Assembly (NCBI GenBank): GCA_964036195.1
Contig: OZ038456.1
Location: forward strand, 27,133,792 to 27,197,791
Direction: 5' to 3'
DNA: 64,000 nt
Origin: Sphaerolaimus hirsutus
Lineage: Eukaryota; Nematoda; Chromadorea; Monhysterida; Sphaerolaimidae
Shown: positions 59,101-63,789 of the stretch, piece after piece
How the letters are laid out: every line of letters begins with the position of its first letter
Numbering within the stretch: position 1 is the first letter of the stretch
The notes under the pieces: model-generated
What the model was told of the DNA's origin: nothing
The model's database searches: none
The model's input: the letters and a program-made list of their open reading frames with translations, nothing else
Translations under genes and position numbers: made by a program

Positions 59101-59245
59101 CAGGCACAATGAACTATTGGCAAGGGGTGGCACATATGCAGCCATGTGGTCACAACAGACAAATGTGGCATACCTACCAAAAAAGAAAGCCCCCATGACT
59201 CCAGACAATGATAGCCTTGGTAGTCCTTACAATCAACATAAATAA
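19994..59245 (+). CDS. ABCB6: ABCB6/HMT-1-like ABC half-transporter, haplotype 1, split around an inverted contig
   Basis: Seen: 14 exons on the plus strand (19994-20171, 22969-25077 broken by a transposon, 26668-26932, 27259-27422, 33176-33285, 33793-33887, 33953-34137, 54590-54653, 54747-54890, 54978-55156, 57237-57337, 57695-57780, 58073-58278, 59104-59245), with compatible phases. The membrane domain shows [18 protein letters not shown] and AVDSLLNFETV-like [12 protein letters not shown]. The nucleotide-binding domain has Walker [11 protein letters not shown]-loop [11 protein letters not shown], signature LSGGENQR, Walker [13 protein letters not shown] and switch histidine VAHRLS. Known: ABCB6/HMT-1 proteins are homodimeric exporters of mitochondrial or endolysosomal membranes linked to porphyrins or heavy-metal chelates. 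Odd: the scaffold holds a second inverted copy of the 5' half inside the gene; exon 2 carries a 1.9 kb insertion; exon 7 has two extra single bases. The N-terminal TMD0 exons were not found. Confidence 0.9.
20347..21256. mobile_element. Diverged TA-type MITE (CATATCCTCGAATAA) with nested hAT-like element
   Basis: Left CACATATCCTCGAATAACAC and right TTATTCGAGGATATACAG then TA. Present in both haplotypes (mirror at about 49104-50010). Interior includes TGCATGCAATCACCTGG and a segment ending GAGCTGTCATCGCAGC. Confidence 0.65.
20839..21183. mobile_element. hAT-like element, TAGTGATGTGAAAAGCGCC family
   Basis: Ends TAGTGATGTGAAAAGCGCC and GGCGCTTTTACATCACTA, interior of GGCGCCAAGCGCCAAAAGCG words, flanked by exact 8-bp TCCTCGAA (20831-20838, 21184-21191). 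Shared by both haplotypes. Confidence 0.9.
21350..21573. repeat. Partial CCGTATTTCC-family MITE
   Basis: CCGTATTTCCACGATATACC at the left, then CCCCTCGAAATACCC and the internal words ATCCGGGAAACGTAGAACAC; the element continues past the insertion at 21574. Also in haplotype 2 (48,790-49,015). Confidence 0.6.
21574..22410. mobile_element. hAT-like element, CAGAGTTGTTAAAATACC family (GTAAGCGTAAG words)
   Basis: Starts CAGAGTTGTTAAAATACCGG; right end shortened (CGGGTATTTCGGGTTTTTG). Flanked by exact 8-bp ATAGAGTC (21566-21573, 22411-22418). Interior words GCGTAAGCGTAAGCGTAAG. Present in both haplotypes but with different internal content. Confidence 0.8.
22411..22968. other. MITE remainder and ABCB6-like intron
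   Basis: 22500-22628 is the right half of a CCGTATTTCC-type MITE (TATTTCGAGGAAATACAG). The rest, to the exon at 22969, is AT-rich intron with no feature, collinear with 47806-48170 of haplotype 2. Confidence 0.55.
23048..24970. mobile_element. hAT-like element, TAGGGTGTCAAA family, inside an ABCB6-like exon (haplotype 1 only)
   Basis: Starts TAGGGTGTCAAATTTCCG and ends TTTTTTTGACACCCTA. Flanked by GGTCAGAG (23040-23047) and GGTCAGAA (24971-24978), 7 of 8 matching. Interior arrays of TTCCGTTTTCCG words; another hAT-like element is nested at 23678-24638. The haplotype 2 exon reads straight through (GGGTCAGAGACACTG). Confidence 0.92.
23678..24638. mobile_element. hAT-like element, CAGAGTTGTACAAATACTGG family, nested
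   Basis: Starts CAGAGTTGTACAAATACTGG and ends ATACGTTTTTCCAACTCTG, flanked by exact 8-bp GCTACCAC (23670-23677, 24639-24646). Interior words AAACGTAAACGTAAACGTAA. Inserted into the 23048-24970 element. Confidence 0.9.
25100..25407. mobile_element. TA-inserted MITE, CCGTATTTGCTTGAATA family
   Basis: Ends CCGTATTTGCTTGAATAG and TTCAAGCAAATACGG with TA on both sides. Also in haplotype 2 (about 46795-47125). The left end is only 22 bases after the exon donor at 25078. Confidence 0.85.
25450..25862. repeat. Foldback element, CAGCACAACGATAAAAAACG
   Basis: Left ACAGCACAACGATAAAAAAC pairs with the right end GTCGTTGTGCTGT, and ACGTCACCGGTAAAT pairs with ATTTACCGGTGACGT. In haplotype 2 the equivalent copy is split by a 4.7 kb insertion (41682-46410). 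Confidence 0.75.
25863..26667. other. ABCB6-like intron, no gene
   Basis: AT-rich, with CACCCTCCTCAGGCCACCC near 26175 shared with haplotype 2 (40810-40900). No element ends recognised. Confidence 0.55.
26668..26932 (+). CDS. ABCB6: ABCB6-like membrane-domain exon, haplotype 1
   Basis: A 265-base exon after CATCGCAG with donor GTAGGT. Encodes [20 protein letters not shown], a hydrophobic helix ([19 protein letters not shown]), then [15 protein letters not shown] and [20 protein letters not shown], the conserved coupling region before the DRG motif. Both copies have the same length. Confidence 0.93.
27259..27422 (+). CDS. ABCB6: ABCB6-like membrane-domain exon, haplotype 1
   Basis: 164-base exon, acceptor ATTCACAG, donor GTAAGT. 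Encodes [16 protein letters not shown] followed by helices with [17 protein letters not shown] and MIITSFI. The DRG motif after the RTGE/KTGQ block is characteristic of ABCB6/ABCB7-type transporters. Confidence 0.93.
27823..28348. mobile_element. hAT-like element, TAGGGTGTCAA/GGAAAACGG family
   Basis: Starts TAGGGTGTCAACAAAAAC and ends GAAAGTTGACACCCTA. Flanks ATTACTCC (27815-27822) and ATTACCCC (28349-28356), 7 of 8. Interior AACGGAAACGGAAAATTTTT words. Same family as 23048-24970. Confidence 0.85.
28595..29254. mobile_element. hAT-like element, TAGGGTGTCAA/GGAAAACGG family
   Basis: Starts TAGGGTGTCAAAAAAATT and ends GGAAATTTGACACCCTA, flanked by exact 8-bp CTTCATAC (28587-28594, 29255-29262). 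Interior arrays of GGAAAACGGAAACGG. 660 bases. Confidence 0.9.
29919..33155. mobile_element. 3.2 kb compound TA-inserted block, haplotype 1 only
   Basis: Begins CCGTATTTCCTCGAAATACC after TA (29917-29918) and ends TTTCGAGGAAATACGG before TA (33156-33157). Haplotype 2 reads ATTGATATAATAAAAATC, an empty site. Inside are several further CCGTATTTCC-type MITEs (near 30149, 30813, 31396-31608, 31608-31827), a TTCGAAAATTCGAAAATTC repeat also found at 51280-51950, a GGCGCC block (31994-32215) and the palindrome 32289-32842. Confidence 0.78.
32289..32842. mobile_element. Palindromic TA-inserted element, CAGGGGTGGGCATCTTCAG family
   Basis: Second full copy of 4972-5523, same length class (554 against 552 bases), TA on both sides (32287-32288, 32843-32844). 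Opposite ends and centre match in order. Confidence 0.8.
33176..33285 (+). CDS. ABCB6: ABCB6-like membrane-domain exon, haplotype 1
   Basis: 110-base exon after CTTCCAG, donor GTCTGT, phase 1 in and 0 out. Encodes [33 protein letters not shown]. This is the family's hallmark loop (A-DSLLNFETVKYY). The intron before it is over 5.7 kb here but about 600 bases in the other copy. Confidence 0.92.
33793..33887 (+). CDS. ABCB6: ABCB6-like membrane-domain exon, haplotype 1
   Basis: 95-base exon after ATTTGCAG. Encodes [20 protein letters not shown] and [11 protein letters not shown]. The donor GTTAAC at 33888 was chosen because it gives a 65-base intron and the family's spacing to the next helix. 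A read-through frame continues to a stop near 33944. Confidence 0.82.
33953..34137 (+). pseudogene. ABCB6: ABCB6-like membrane-domain exon with two single-base insertions, haplotype 1
   Basis: Encodes [18 protein letters not shown], then the frame shifts; [15 protein letters not shown] follows in the next frame. The phases of the neighbouring exons require 183 bases. This copy has 185, with an extra base in TTTCATCACTGG and another in CCATTTGAAC. The other copy has 182. Donor GTGAGT follows 34137. Sequencing error or genuine decay both fit. Confidence 0.75.
34222..35319. mobile_element. hAT-like element, TAGTGATG family, left part (continues at 52160)
   Basis: Starts TAGTGATGTAAAAAGCGCC after TGCCCGGC (34214-34221), then GGCGCC word array to 34458 including a repeated GCCAGGGGGCCATGGCGCC unit. 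Then CCGTATTTCC-type MITE sequence up to the gap. The right end is at 52964. Confidence 0.8.
35130..35319 (+). repeat. Contig-end overlap, left copy
   Basis: About 190 bases matching 52160-52348 in the same orientation through several features (AAATACAGTATCTGAGTA, CATAGTGAGAATTTTGAG, AAAACCGAGTACT). This looks like the unmerged overlap of two adjacent contigs. Confidence 0.85.
35320..35519. other. Assembly gap (200 N), left border of inverted contig
   Basis: Exactly 200 N. The bases before it (ending AAACCGAGTACT) recur at 52337-52348, after the other gap, in the same orientation. Confidence 1.
35703..35846 (-). CDS. ABCB6: ABCB6-like NBD exon 1, haplotype 2
   Basis: Allelic to 54747-54890 (144 bases), with V for I in LDAVDAKPF. 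The contig ends about 180 bases further on, inside a repeat, so the remaining nucleotide-binding exons are missing from this copy. Confidence 0.92.
36354..36417 (-). CDS. ABCB6: ABCB6-like pre-NBD exon, haplotype 2
   Basis: Allelic to 54590-54653, same 64 bases and frame ([17 protein letters not shown]). Confidence 0.87.
36992..37180. repeat. Hairpin in haplotype 2 intron
   Basis: TTGTCACTTGACGTCTTGGT pairs with GAAGTCAAGGGACAAGACA around AAATATCAAATTTTCGATTT. The allelic copy is at 53850-53980. Small non-autonomous element or stable structure. Confidence 0.6.
37328..37556. mobile_element. MITE, GGGCCCACACACACTAGTTG family (haplotype 2)
   Basis: Reverse orientation copy, allelic to 53451-53685. 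Confidence 0.8.
38097..38278 (-). pseudogene. ABCB6: ABCB6-like membrane-domain exon with one missing base, haplotype 2
   Basis: 182 bases where the phases require 183. One A is missing near its start (GCAATGCAATGTG against GCAATGCAAATGTG in haplotype 1). The later part, [19 protein letters not shown] followed by LNIFSLIF, is in frame here and matches the family's PLN segment better than haplotype 1. Confidence 0.75.
38344..38438 (-). CDS. ABCB6: ABCB6-like membrane-domain exon, haplotype 2
   Basis: Allelic to 33793-33887 (95 bases), encoding [20 protein letters not shown] with G for A at the fifth residue. Confidence 0.82.
38935..39044 (-). CDS. ABCB6: ABCB6-like membrane-domain exon, haplotype 2
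   Basis: Allelic to 33176-33285 (110 bases), encoding the same [18 protein letters not shown] block. Confidence 0.92.
39218..39599. mobile_element. MITE, GGCCAGTTCCGCAAG family, haplotype 2 only
   Basis: Ends GCCGGTTCCGCAAGTG and CACTTGCGGAACTGGCC, interior of AAGAGTTGAGTAAAATTAC and TTTGGATACAC words. Flanked by CCTGGT (39212-39217, 39600-39605). It sits at the same ACCAGG site that holds a different element in haplotype 1 (27475-29768). Confidence 0.85.
39650..39813 (-). CDS. ABCB6: ABCB6-like membrane-domain exon, haplotype 2
   Basis: Allelic to 27259-27422 (164 bases). One visible residue change (I for V in the NTVMII segment). The DRG motif is intact. Confidence 0.92.
40144..40408 (-). 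CDS. ABCB6: ABCB6-like membrane-domain exon, haplotype 2
   Basis: Allelic to 26668-26932, same 265-base length and frame. One visible replacement is R for Q in LAFRWQVVL. Splice sites are preserved. Confidence 0.92.
41034..41476. mobile_element. Foldback element, TGCTGCGATTACAGCTCGGG, haplotype 2 only
   Basis: Ends TGCTGCGATTACAGCTCGGG and CCCGAGCTGTAATCGCAGCA, flanked by TTAC. Haplotype 1 reads TTTTTTGGTTACAGG, an empty site. The interior is partly self-complementary (GATAAAGATACGACG with its reverse near 41390). Confidence 0.75.
41682..46410. mobile_element. 4.7 kb compound insertion, haplotype 2 only
   Basis: Ends TAGGCCGTGTTTACACGG and CCGTGTAAACGCCGCCTA are inverted. Haplotype 1 continues directly (AATTGAAAATAAATGTTC on its minus strand). 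Contains a GGCCCTACACACAC MITE (42779-43027), a direct repeat (about 43218-44000 and 44706-45540), and a foldback with GGGCTGAAAAGTCCCTGGA ends (44275-45685). No transposase found. The target duplication is not clear. Confidence 0.7.
42779..43027. mobile_element. MITE, GGCCCTACACACACTAGTTT family
   Basis: Ends GGCCCTACACACACTAGTTT and GTGTGTGTAGGCAC-type sequence. It splits a copy of the 16384-16814 repeat, whose uninterrupted version reads CAAGGTTATAGAAGG. Confidence 0.78.
47147..47805 (-). pseudogene. ABCB6: ABCB6-like exon, haplotype 2, interrupted by a 478-base element
   Basis: Coding parts are 47791-47805 and 47147-47312. They encode [11 protein letters not shown] through [16 protein letters not shown] and [11 protein letters not shown] without the break seen in haplotype 1. 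A different element (47313-47790, termini GGCAGTTCCGCAAGTGG) sits five codons into the exon, between two ACCAGG copies. No AG lies at its downstream end to allow clean removal. If the exon really starts further in, this copy could be intact. Confidence 0.65.
47313..47790. mobile_element. MITE, GGCAGTTCCGCAAGTGG family, in coding exon of haplotype 2
   Basis: Ends GGGCAGTTCCGCAAGTGG and CCACTTGCGGAACTGGC, interior AGTTAAGAGTTAAAAG words. Flanked by ACCAGG (47307-47312, 47791-47796). Haplotype 1 reads AGTCCTGGTTTGGG, an empty site with one copy. Confidence 0.9.
48170..50010. repeat. Haplotype 2 mirror of 20.3-22.6 kb element cluster
   Basis: Contains the same CCGTATTTCC-type MITEs, CAGAGTTG hAT-like element (about 48375-48774) and TAGTGATG element (49175-49499), in reverse order and strand, with internal length differences. 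Confidence 0.75.
50176..50353 (-). CDS. ABCB6: ABCB6-like linker exon, haplotype 2
   Basis: 178 bases, same frame and splice borders as 19994-20171, with Q for H near the end. Its conservation supports a real exon rather than a chance open frame. Confidence 0.6.
50560..50934. mobile_element. CACAGCAAAAAATG element, haplotype 2 only
   Basis: Starts CACAGCAAAAAATAG and ends CATTTTTTGCTGTG, interior GTGTGGAAGCG and GTGAAGTGTCTTCC words. Flanked by AGG on both sides (50557-50559, 50935-50937). Haplotype 1 reads AATCAGGGGTGGC on the same strand, an empty site with one AGG. 3-bp duplication with CAC ends points toward CACTA/EnSpm-type mobilisation. Confidence 0.85.
51960..52159. other. Assembly gap (200 N), right border of inverted contig
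   Basis: Exactly 200 N. Its right flank repeats the sequence that precedes the gap at 35320, differing mainly in G-run lengths. Confidence 1.
52160..52348 (+). repeat. Contig-end overlap, right copy
   Basis: Partner of 35130-35319. The element sequence simply continues after it (AAATTGTCGTCTGAAACG), as expected if the two flanks are one molecule. Confidence 0.85.
52349..52964. mobile_element. hAT-like element, TAGTGATG family, right part
   Basis: Continues the sequence cut at 35319 and ends with the GGCGCC array (52745-52950) and GGCGCTTTCACATCACTA, followed by TGCCCGGC (52965-52972), the same 8 bases as before the left end. Haplotype 2 has one TGCCCGGC at this place (reverse strand, about 38011-38019). 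The joined element would be about 1.7 kb. Confidence 0.82.
53451..53685. mobile_element. MITE, GGGCCCACACACACTAGTTG family (haplotype 1)
   Basis: Flanked by ATT on both sides (53448-53450, 53686-53688), a possible 3-bp duplication. Shared by both haplotypes, so older than the haplotype-specific insertions. Confidence 0.8.
54590..54653 (+). CDS. ABCB6: ABCB6-like exon before the nucleotide-binding domain, haplotype 1
   Basis: 64-base exon after AATTCAG with donor GTAATG. Encodes [19 protein letters not shown], matching the family segment (FIDMENMFDLL) that ends the membrane domain. Too short for an open-frame search; found by homology and phase. Confidence 0.87.
54747..54890 (+). CDS. ABCB6: ABCB6-like NBD exon 1, haplotype 1
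   Basis: 144-base exon, phase 0 both sides. Encodes [37 protein letters not shown] and [10 protein letters not shown]. It holds the A-loop aromatic (HY) and the strand leading to Walker A. The other copy has the same length. Confidence 0.93.
54978..55156 (+). CDS. ABCB6: ABCB6-like NBD exon 2 (Walker A, Q-loop)
   Basis: Acceptor TCCACAG ends at 54977; donor GTGAGC follows 55156. Encodes [28 protein letters not shown] and [16 protein letters not shown]. Walker A lysine/serine and the Q-loop glutamine are intact. Present only in this haplotype because the other contig ends before it. Confidence 0.95.
55286..56523. mobile_element. TA-inserted MITE with nested hAT-like element in ABCB6-like intron
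   Basis: CCGTATTTCCTCGAAATACC after TA (55284-55285) to GGAGGAAATACGG before TA (56524-56525). The nested element is at 55566-56358. Confidence 0.82.
55566..56358. mobile_element. hAT-like element, CAGAGTTGCG family (TTTACACTTACAC words)
   Basis: Starts CAGAGTTGCGAAAGTG and ends ATTTTAACAACTCTG, flanked by exact 8-bp TTCTGCAG (55558-55565, 56359-56366). Confidence 0.9.
56534..56808. mobile_element. TA-inserted MITE, CCGTATTTCCTCGAAATA family
   Basis: Uninterrupted 275-base copy, TA on both sides (56532-56533, 56809-56810). Useful reference copy for the family's core (AATGCATAACAGATGTTCAA). Confidence 0.87.
56997..57214. mobile_element. MITE, GGCCAGTTCCGCAAG family
   Basis: Ends CGGCCAGTTCCGCAAGTGG and CCACTTGCGGAACCGGC, flanked by ACCAG (56992-56996, 57215-57219). 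The right end is 22 bases before an NBD exon. Confidence 0.83.
57237..57337 (+). CDS. ABCB6: ABCB6-like NBD exon 3
   Basis: Acceptor TCACTGCAG, donor GTTATG. Encodes [17 protein letters not shown] and [15 protein letters not shown], the NIRYG helix region of ABCB transporters. Two different transposons sit 22 bases upstream and 15 bases downstream of the exon. Confidence 0.9.
57353..57603. mobile_element. CACAGCAAAAAATG element
   Basis: Starts CACAGCAAAAAATGCG and ends CATTATTTGCTGTA, flanked by CAT (57350-57352, 57604-57606). Interior GAAGTGCCTTCACGC words. Begins 15 bases after an NBD exon donor. Confidence 0.8.
57695..57780 (+). CDS. ABCB6: ABCB6-like NBD exon 4 (signature motif)
   Basis: 86-base exon after CAATGCAG, donor GTAGGA. 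Encodes [20 protein letters not shown] and ISIARIFLK. The ABC signature LSGGE is intact; the usual KQR is NQR. Confidence 0.93.
58073..58278 (+). CDS. ABCB6: ABCB6-like NBD exon 5 (Walker B, H-loop)
   Basis: 206-base exon after GCTACCAG, donor GTGAAT. Encodes [38 protein letters not shown] and [15 protein letters not shown]. Walker B, D-loop and switch histidine are all present. The first residues (YDPPKAPK) make a slightly longer loop than usual. Confidence 0.95.
58287..58603. mobile_element. CACAGCAAAAAATG element
   Basis: Starts CACAGCAAAAAATGGGGG and ends CCCCATTTTTTGCTGTG, flanked by TTT (58284-58286, 58604-58606). Starts 8 bases after the Walker B exon. Confidence 0.83.
59104..59245 (+). 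CDS. ABCB6: ABCB6-like last exon and stop
   Basis: Acceptor ATGCACAG ends at 59103. Encodes [18 protein letters not shown], then a short polar tail [15 protein letters not shown] and TAA at 59243-59245. The H-ELL--GG-YA-MW motif is the ABCB6/7 C terminus. An AATAAA overlaps the stop at 59241-59246. Confidence 0.92.
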
Positions 59246-59246
59246 A
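59241..59246 (+). promoter_or_regulatory. Possible polyadenylation signal overlapping the stop codon
   Basis: AATAAA spans the last two bases of the codon before the stop, the TAA itself and one base beyond. If used, the 3' UTR would be only about 10-30 bases. The motif is common in AT-rich DNA, so this is weak. Confidence 0.3.
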
Positions 59247-60792
59247 GGGTATGTTAAATACTAATATTATATTCAGTCAATTGTTCAATGGATGACTGAT
59301 GTAAACACCTTCCCATTCAAGTTTGGCACTTATTTTTGATATCACTTCAGATGGCTGTGGGGGGAGAGGATAGGGAAGGGAGTTGATACTTGGTGGGTAT
59401 ATAGGCATAACACCCCTTCCACCTACTCTGCATCAGTGGGAAAGGCTCGGTTTCGGTGCCTCACTACTGTGTGTGTAACCCAAATGCTGTTTATGCAAAA
59501 AAATTTCATAGGTTTTTGAATGTGCCAAACAAGTTCAGCAAAGATTTGTGAAAAGTGCAATTTGTCTGAAACGGAAAAATTTGCTGAAATTTTGCTGGAA
59601 AACAGATAAAATTTGCTGAAATTCTGCTGGAAACAGATAAAATTTGCAGAAATTTTGCACTTTGTTTGTAAAATTGTATAAAAATTGTATAAAAATTTTA
59701 TTTTATTTTTATTTTATTCTTGTTTCATTTTATTTTATTCCCAAAAGTCATTTATAAAATAAAATGACACATTTTACAAAAATTTTGCAAAATTTTTACA
59801 AAAAATCAGAATCATGCATGCAAGGCCAGAAAAATGTTATAATTAGACCTATACATGAAAAAACTGTGACAAATTTTTCCCTTACTTTTCAAAAGTTGCA
59901 TGCAGTATGTATTGTCAGCTAGCTGCAAGTGTAAGGTTACAATTATTGATAAGAATGGTTTGCATTTTCAGTAGAAGGACTACTGGAGTGTGCTGGGCAC
60001 GTTTGTAAAATGTCATGCAAAGTGTCAATTGTCATGACAAATGTAAAGTAAAGTATCAATTGTCATGCAAAATGTCAAGCGTCATGTAAAATTTCAAGCA
60101 AAGTGGCAATTGTCATGACAAATGTCATGCAAAGTGTAAATTGTGTATCAAAATCTTGTGTTTTTGTATCCATAGTTGTTTTATATCCAAATCTTGTGTT
60201 TTTGTATCCAAATGTTCACAAAAGATTTGGAGTCAACAACAACATAATTTGGATACAAAACATACGATTTCAAAATAAAACATGATATTTGAACACAATT
60301 TGCTTGACAATTGAGTCTTTAATTTTCATGTCATGACAATTTACACTTTACTTTACATTTGTCATGACAATTGACACTTTGCATGACATTTTACATGACA
60401 TTTGACACTTTACAATGCTTGGGACTGCCCCCAGATCCATGAATTAACAGGTAGAGACTCAAGAAATGAGACAAAATTTTACAAAAACTATGAATTTTTA
60501 TACAATTTTACAAAAATACGAATTTTTATACAATTTAACAAAATTTTACAAAAATTTGAATTTTTATACAATTTTTATTTTTATTCTTAAATTTTCCATT
60601 TTATTTTATTCTTGAATATTCAATTTTATTTTTATTTTATTATTATTTTTTTCTGAGATTTTGCCAACCCTGTTTCGGACATCAAAAAGCCTAATTTTTT
60701 CGATGTATGACACCCACCATATAGCGAGTCACCGTGCCGCCCCACCTTGATGCAGAGTAGGGGGATGTCGTTATGCCTATATACCTACCAAA
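59247..60792. repeat. Dispersed repeat, second copy of 17220-17765
   Basis: 59850-60670 repeats the 17.2-17.8 kb sequence (TTTCAGTAGAAGGACTACTG), enlarged by TTTGTATCCAAATCTTGTG words. 59560-59660 has AACGGAAAAATTTGCTG words of the GGAAAACGG family. No gene seen after the ABCB6-like stop. Confidence 0.6.
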
Positions 60793-62292
60793 CAGCGTTG
60801 TTAAAATACTGGTATTTTTAGAAAACGTAAACATAAATATCTTCTCAAATTTTTCAGTATAACTACCAAAACGTAAGGTATTTTTAAAATACTTAGGAAA
60901 ATTGTAAAATAAAACTTAACGTATTTCCTCGATATACCCCCCCCCCTCGAAATACCCCCCTCAAAATCGGCACTATGAATTTGTGGTCCGGGAAATGCAT
61001 AACAGATGTTCAAAACACTTACTGTGTTACGTTTGAACATCGTTTTTACCATCTACATCCTTATATAAGGCTGTAAAAACTTATAAATAGTGGTAATTGT
61101 TGCATTTTTCACGTTTTTCTCTCAAAATTCTCACTCTGAAACAATCACCCCCCGGGGGGTATTTCGAGGAAATACGGTAATCAAAAATTTCATTGTGTGC
61201 TTTCACTATCAAAAGCAATGTTTTTACAAAATTATGATGTTCCTGTGATTTCCATCAACATTATCTGCTTACATATTTTTTATAAAATGATGGGTTTGGT
61301 ATATTGAATTGGAATTAGAACCAGTTGACAATTGGCATTGTTGTCAACTACTGTGTGTTGGTTCATTCCGCAAGTGTGGTCAATTCCGCAAAGTACCAAT
61401 TCTGCAAGTGGAGAACTAAAAAAAATTATAAGTGAGAAGTAATTCCAACTTGAATGGGAGGTAAAAAGTGAAAGAAAATAAATTTATAAGTGACAAGATA
61501 AGTTAAATGGGAAGTTAAAAGTCAAATAGCAAGTCACAAGAGAACACACGTTTTGGCATTTTACTTACATTCCAATTCTCACTTATAAATTTACTTTTCT
61601 TTCAACGTTTTACTTCTCAAGTTCATGTTTTGGTTCTCTGTTTGCCAAATTGGCATCCTCTTAACATTAAATCATATGAGCTCATGATAATACACTACAT
61701 TTGTCAAACAATATGGTTACTATAACATATTTTTGCATTTTCTCTGGTACCCGGGTAATCGTGCCAGGAAAACGTAACAAAACGTAACGGTATTTTTGGA
61801 AGGCGTAAATGTAAATATAAATACCGTATTACCTCGAAATACCCCCATGGGGGTTTATTATTTCGCCAGCAAAATTTGAGGGGGGGTTAATTCGAGGGGG
61901 GGGTTTATTCGAGGGGGGGTTTTATTATTTCGCCAGAAAATTTCGTGGAATTCATAGTAAAGAATACGCTATTTCTTACACAAAAACGGTAATAAATGTG
62001 AGAATATAGGTTATATTGGGGCTATAGATGTACATCTGTACACAAATGAGCGTATAAAAGTAGCTGCGATGCTAATAAGTAGTAATAAATACATCATGTA
62101 CATTGCATACATGATGTACATCATTCCGGAGGGGGGGTATTTCGAGGGGGGGGTTTATTATTTCCCCAGCCCATTTTGAGGGGGGGTTAATTCGAGGGGG
62201 GGGTTAATTCAAGGGGGGGGATAATTCGAGGTAATACGGTACCCACATAACTGGGTATTTTGGGTAAACGTAAATACGTTTTTGCAACACTG
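60793..62292. mobile_element. hAT-like element, CAGCGTTGTTAAAATACTGG family, with nested MITEs
   Basis: Starts CAGCGTTGTTAAAATACTGG and ends ACGTTTTTGCAACACTG. Flanks CTACCAAA (60785-60792) and CTACCAAG (62293-62300), 7 of 8. Contains TA-type MITEs at about 60919-61177 and 61824-62239. Confidence 0.82.
61824..62239. mobile_element. TA-inserted MITE, CCGTATTACCTCGAAATA subfamily
   Basis: Ends CCGTATTACCTCGAAATACC and TAATTCGAGGTAATACGG with TA on both sides (61822-61823, 62240-62241). The centre TTGCATACATGATGTACATC resembles 15835-15870. The 35890-36302 element belongs to the same subfamily. Confidence 0.82.
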
Positions 62293-62300
62293 CTACCAAG

Positions 62301-63274
62301 TATCAGCTTCCTTCCTATCCAGCCCACAGTCGGGTGGGGCGTAGCACGTAGGCTGTCTGAAGTGGCAACAATTTTGGGTACTTAATTTGTGCAGGAAGGT
62401 GTTTACTTGGTTGTGATCAAATCAAAATTTTGTTGTTTGTGATTGTTTGCATATTGTAGGTATATTGTAGGAGATTGATCGATCCCAACTCAAACTATGT
62501 ACCTAGTTTATATACATTTATTTGAGTAATGTTCTTCTTCTTCATAATATTTTCAAAGAACAAAATGTTGACACACCAAAAAAATAAAATAGGTTGTAAC
62601 TATTCAGGTAAATATATAAAAACCTAAATGCATTAGAAAATGAAGTATGCAGCTGTTATCCACAAACAATAAGTAATCACGAGATACCACAAGGAATATG
62701 CAAGATTTTGTGAGCTGATGTAGTAAAATAATGAACCTATTATAAGTTTGATTAAGGTTTGATCCACATCTTAATACTAATAGGAATGGGAGCATTGGGC
62801 TCAGAGCCAAAAATACAGCTACAAGCTGACTTTGGGAGTTGCCAGAGTCAACTTGTGGTGGTAGGGGAATGGGTCCATGTAAAAAATTGAATTTCTCCCC
62901 AGTCCTAGGGAATGGAGTTTAGTTTAGCTACATGTTGACTTGTGAGTTGCCAAAGTCAACTTGTATCAGAAAATTGTATTGGTTCCTACTCTTAGCCAAG
63001 AAATTTCTTCCTTCCTACAATTTTGAACTTGGACAAGCCCCCCATTCTACAGACCAGGGACCATTGGCTTGGGAACATACCCCCTGCAGAAAAATTCAAT
63101 GTCAATATAGGAGGTAGACCCTATATGAGTCTAGGTGCAGACCCAAGTGGGTCTCACTTGAGCTCTGGCTGTCTAGGGAGCTGGTTTTATTCTGGGTTGG
63201 GTGGCACTGGTGAGAATAGTAATACTCAGGGGGTAGACACAGTGGGTGGAGCCTGTACACAAGTTGCTTTCAGG
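62301..63274. other. No gene recognised
   Basis: Contains two similar units (GAGTTGCCAGAGTCAACTTG at 62835 and GAGTTGCCAAAGTCAACTTG at 62945). The open frame at 63023-63295 has no family resemblance, splice context or codon signal. Treated as non-coding. Confidence 0.5.
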
Positions 63275-63600
63275 GGGCAGTCCCAGATTCTGTAAAGTGA
63301 AGTGTCAAATGTCATGCAAAGTATCAATTGTCATGACAAATGTAACGTCAAGTGTCAATTGTCATGCAAAGTTCAGTAATAAAACCTTCTTGTAGATAAA
63401 GGTGTCTTTGTGCCACATGTAGGGTGGCAGATAGGGCTCGAACTCGACTCGACTCGACTCGTGACTCGAGGGTAAAATGGGGTGCCGACTCAACTCGACT
63501 GACTCGACCGGAAAAAAATGGCCCAGACTCGAGACTCGACGTTTTTGCCCGACTCGACTCGAAAATTCAGTAAATTTCGAGTCGGGGTTTCCCATTGAAT
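63275..63600. repeat. AAAGTGTCAATTGTCATG fragment and CGACTCGACTCG array
   Basis: 63275-63375 is a partial GGGGGCAGTCCCAG-ended repeat. From 63432 TAGGGCTCGAACTCGACTCG starts an array of GACTCGACTCG words, in the style of the other hAT-like interiors, but no right end or duplication is visible. Confidence 0.55.
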
Positions 63601-63789
63601 CATATCAAAAATATAAATTTTAATATGACTTTTAAACATAATTTGCAAAAATTTTGCGCGCAAGCGCGCAATTGCCACTCAGGAGGTCTTCTCTGGATAC
63701 CTCCCATATAGGCAAACCTATGTCAATACCCTCAATTTTCTGCCTGTTGCTGTGTAATGTATGAGTATTTAGCTACAAATACGGCAGTT

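Noticed and set aside
63023..63295. Gly-rich 90-residue open frame as a secreted or gag-like protein
   Set aside because: Nothing matches a known family, and no neighbours or splice sites support it.
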